The notes under the pieces: generated by a model
Databases searched by the model: none
What the model was told of the DNA's origin: nothing
Seen by the model: only the letters and a program-made list of their open reading frames with translations
Program-made: the position numbers and the translations under genes
From: an uncultured Collinsella sp.
Lineage (GTDB): Bacteria > Actinomycetota > Coriobacteriia > Coriobacteriales > Coriobacteriaceae
DNA: 6,580 nucleotides
Assembly (NCBI GenBank): GCA_900754385.1
Contig: CAAECP010000120.1
Span: 1 to 6,580 of the forward strand
Direction of reading: 5' to 3'
In this document: piece by piece, positions 6,350 to 6,580 of the stretch
How positions within the stretch are numbered: position 1 is the stretch's first letter
Layout of the letters: each line of letters begins with the position of its first letter

Positions 6350-6375
6350 GTATACACGGCTGCGGGCGTATCCAT
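6350..6375. repeat. 26-nt element, copy upstream of rplC
   Basis: This is the second copy of the element at 4485-4510; on the plus strand it begins GTATACACGG and ends GGGCGTATCCAT. The three differences are at element positions 11, 13 and 21. It lies 184 nt before the rplC TTG start. Flanking bases differ between the copies, so the match is confined to the element itself. Confidence 0.7.
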
Positions 6376-6433
6376 CGAGATTCATATTTCACTCACATTG
6401 TTTACGCAGGTAAAGTGCGTGGCACGTTCCCAG

Positions 6434-6580
6434 TGTGCGGCGGAGGGGGCGGGCCTGAGACATATTAAGGTTGCTGCTCTACAGTCCTGCTCACGACGGA
6501 GAGCACATTAAGTGCTCTCCTGTTCGTGCGGAACTCGCGACAACCTTAATATGTCTCAGGCCCGCCCCCTCCGCCGCACA
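6434..6580. repeat. Perfect 40-bp inverted repeat around a 67-nt core
   Basis: Positions 6434-6473 and 6541-6580 are exact reverse complements over all 40 bases; each arm combines a G/C-rich outer half (GGCGGAGGGGGCGGGCC) with an A/T-rich inner end (CATATTAAGGTTG). The arms stop matching at the core edge, and the outer end is at the window edge, so the repeat may be longer. There is no U-tract, so this is not an ordinary intrinsic terminator. It could be a small MITE-like element with terminal inverted repeats, a cruciform site, or an assembly fold-back at a contig end. Confidence 0.8.
6492..6528. repeat. Inner hairpin in the core of the inverted repeat
   Basis: GGAGAGCAC (6498-6506) pairs perfectly with GTGCTCTCC (6512-6520) around a five-base ATTAA loop. 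CACGA (6492-6496) and TCGTG (6524-6528) add a second stem across a small asymmetric internal loop. Centred close to the middle of the 147-bp inverted repeat, it makes the whole segment a nested palindrome. Confidence 0.75.

Larger units (their letters stand above)
6166..6433 (-). promoter_or_regulatory. Gene-free leader upstream of rplC
   Basis: No coding sequence is convincing on either strand in these 268 nt. Near rplC two alternative stems can form (described separately). Further upstream is the shared 26-nt element (6350-6375), and on the minus strand beyond it a weak promoter-like pair, TTTACC (6409-6414) with TGAAAT (6386-6391) at 17-bp spacing, each matching consensus at four of six positions. 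If that pair or the TATACT at the element edge (6349-6354) is used, the leader would be roughly 180-220 nt, similar in scale to the L4-regulated S10 leader of E. coli. That parallel is inference. Confidence 0.5.

Noticed and set aside
5674..6468. Plus-strand open frame of 264 codons reaching into the rplC leader
   Set aside because: Most of it is antisense to rplC; the part in the leader shows no domain and crosses the structured elements.

Overview
The window is one cluster of ribosomal-protein genes, all read on the minus strand. In transcription order it runs rplC (L3), rplD (L4), rplW (L23), rplB (L2), rpsS (S19), rplV (L22), rpsC (S3), rplP (L16), rpmC (L29), rpsQ (S17), rplN (L14), rplX (L24). 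This is the conserved bacterial S10 operon followed by the first two genes of the spc operon. The genes are G+C-rich with strong codon bias (Lys mostly AAG, Glu mostly GAG), as expected for highly expressed genes of a G+C-rich bacterium. Family resemblance from memory (the L3 N-terminus, a zinc-finger L24, and GGGGACAGACTT-type intergenic repeats) points to Actinomycetota, probably Coriobacteriia of the Collinsella/Olsenella kind. That placement is an inference and was not searched.

Layout by coordinate. 1-315 has no gene; it holds several short repeat families. 316-350 is an intrinsic terminator for the cluster. 377-1064 is rplX and rplN. 1065-1182 is a 118-nt gap where the spc promoter usually lies. 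1183-3541 is a tight run from rpsQ back to rpsS, with two one-base stop/start overlaps. 3574-4404 is rplB. 4405-4583 is an unusually long, structured gap. 4584-6165 is rplW, rplD and rplC. 6166-6433 is a gene-free leader with alternative hairpins next to a TTG start for L3. 6434-6580 is a perfect 40-bp inverted repeat around a second hairpin, and it runs exactly to the last base.

The twelve proteins all build the ribosome. L2, L3 and L4 shape the peptidyl-transferase region, L4 and L22 line the exit tunnel, and L23 and L29 form the chaperone and SRP docking site at the tunnel exit. L14 bridges to the small subunit, L16 supports the A site, and L24 starts 50S assembly. S3, S17 and S19 belong to the 30S subunit.

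The coding content is ordinary; the interest lies between the genes. The usual first gene, rpsJ (S10), is not directly upstream of rplC, and the usual next gene, rplE (L5), is replaced by a terminator and repeats. A 26-nt element (23 of 26 identical) occurs both upstream of rplC and upstream of rplB, suggesting a shared control signal. No new enzyme, defence or mobile gene system is visible.
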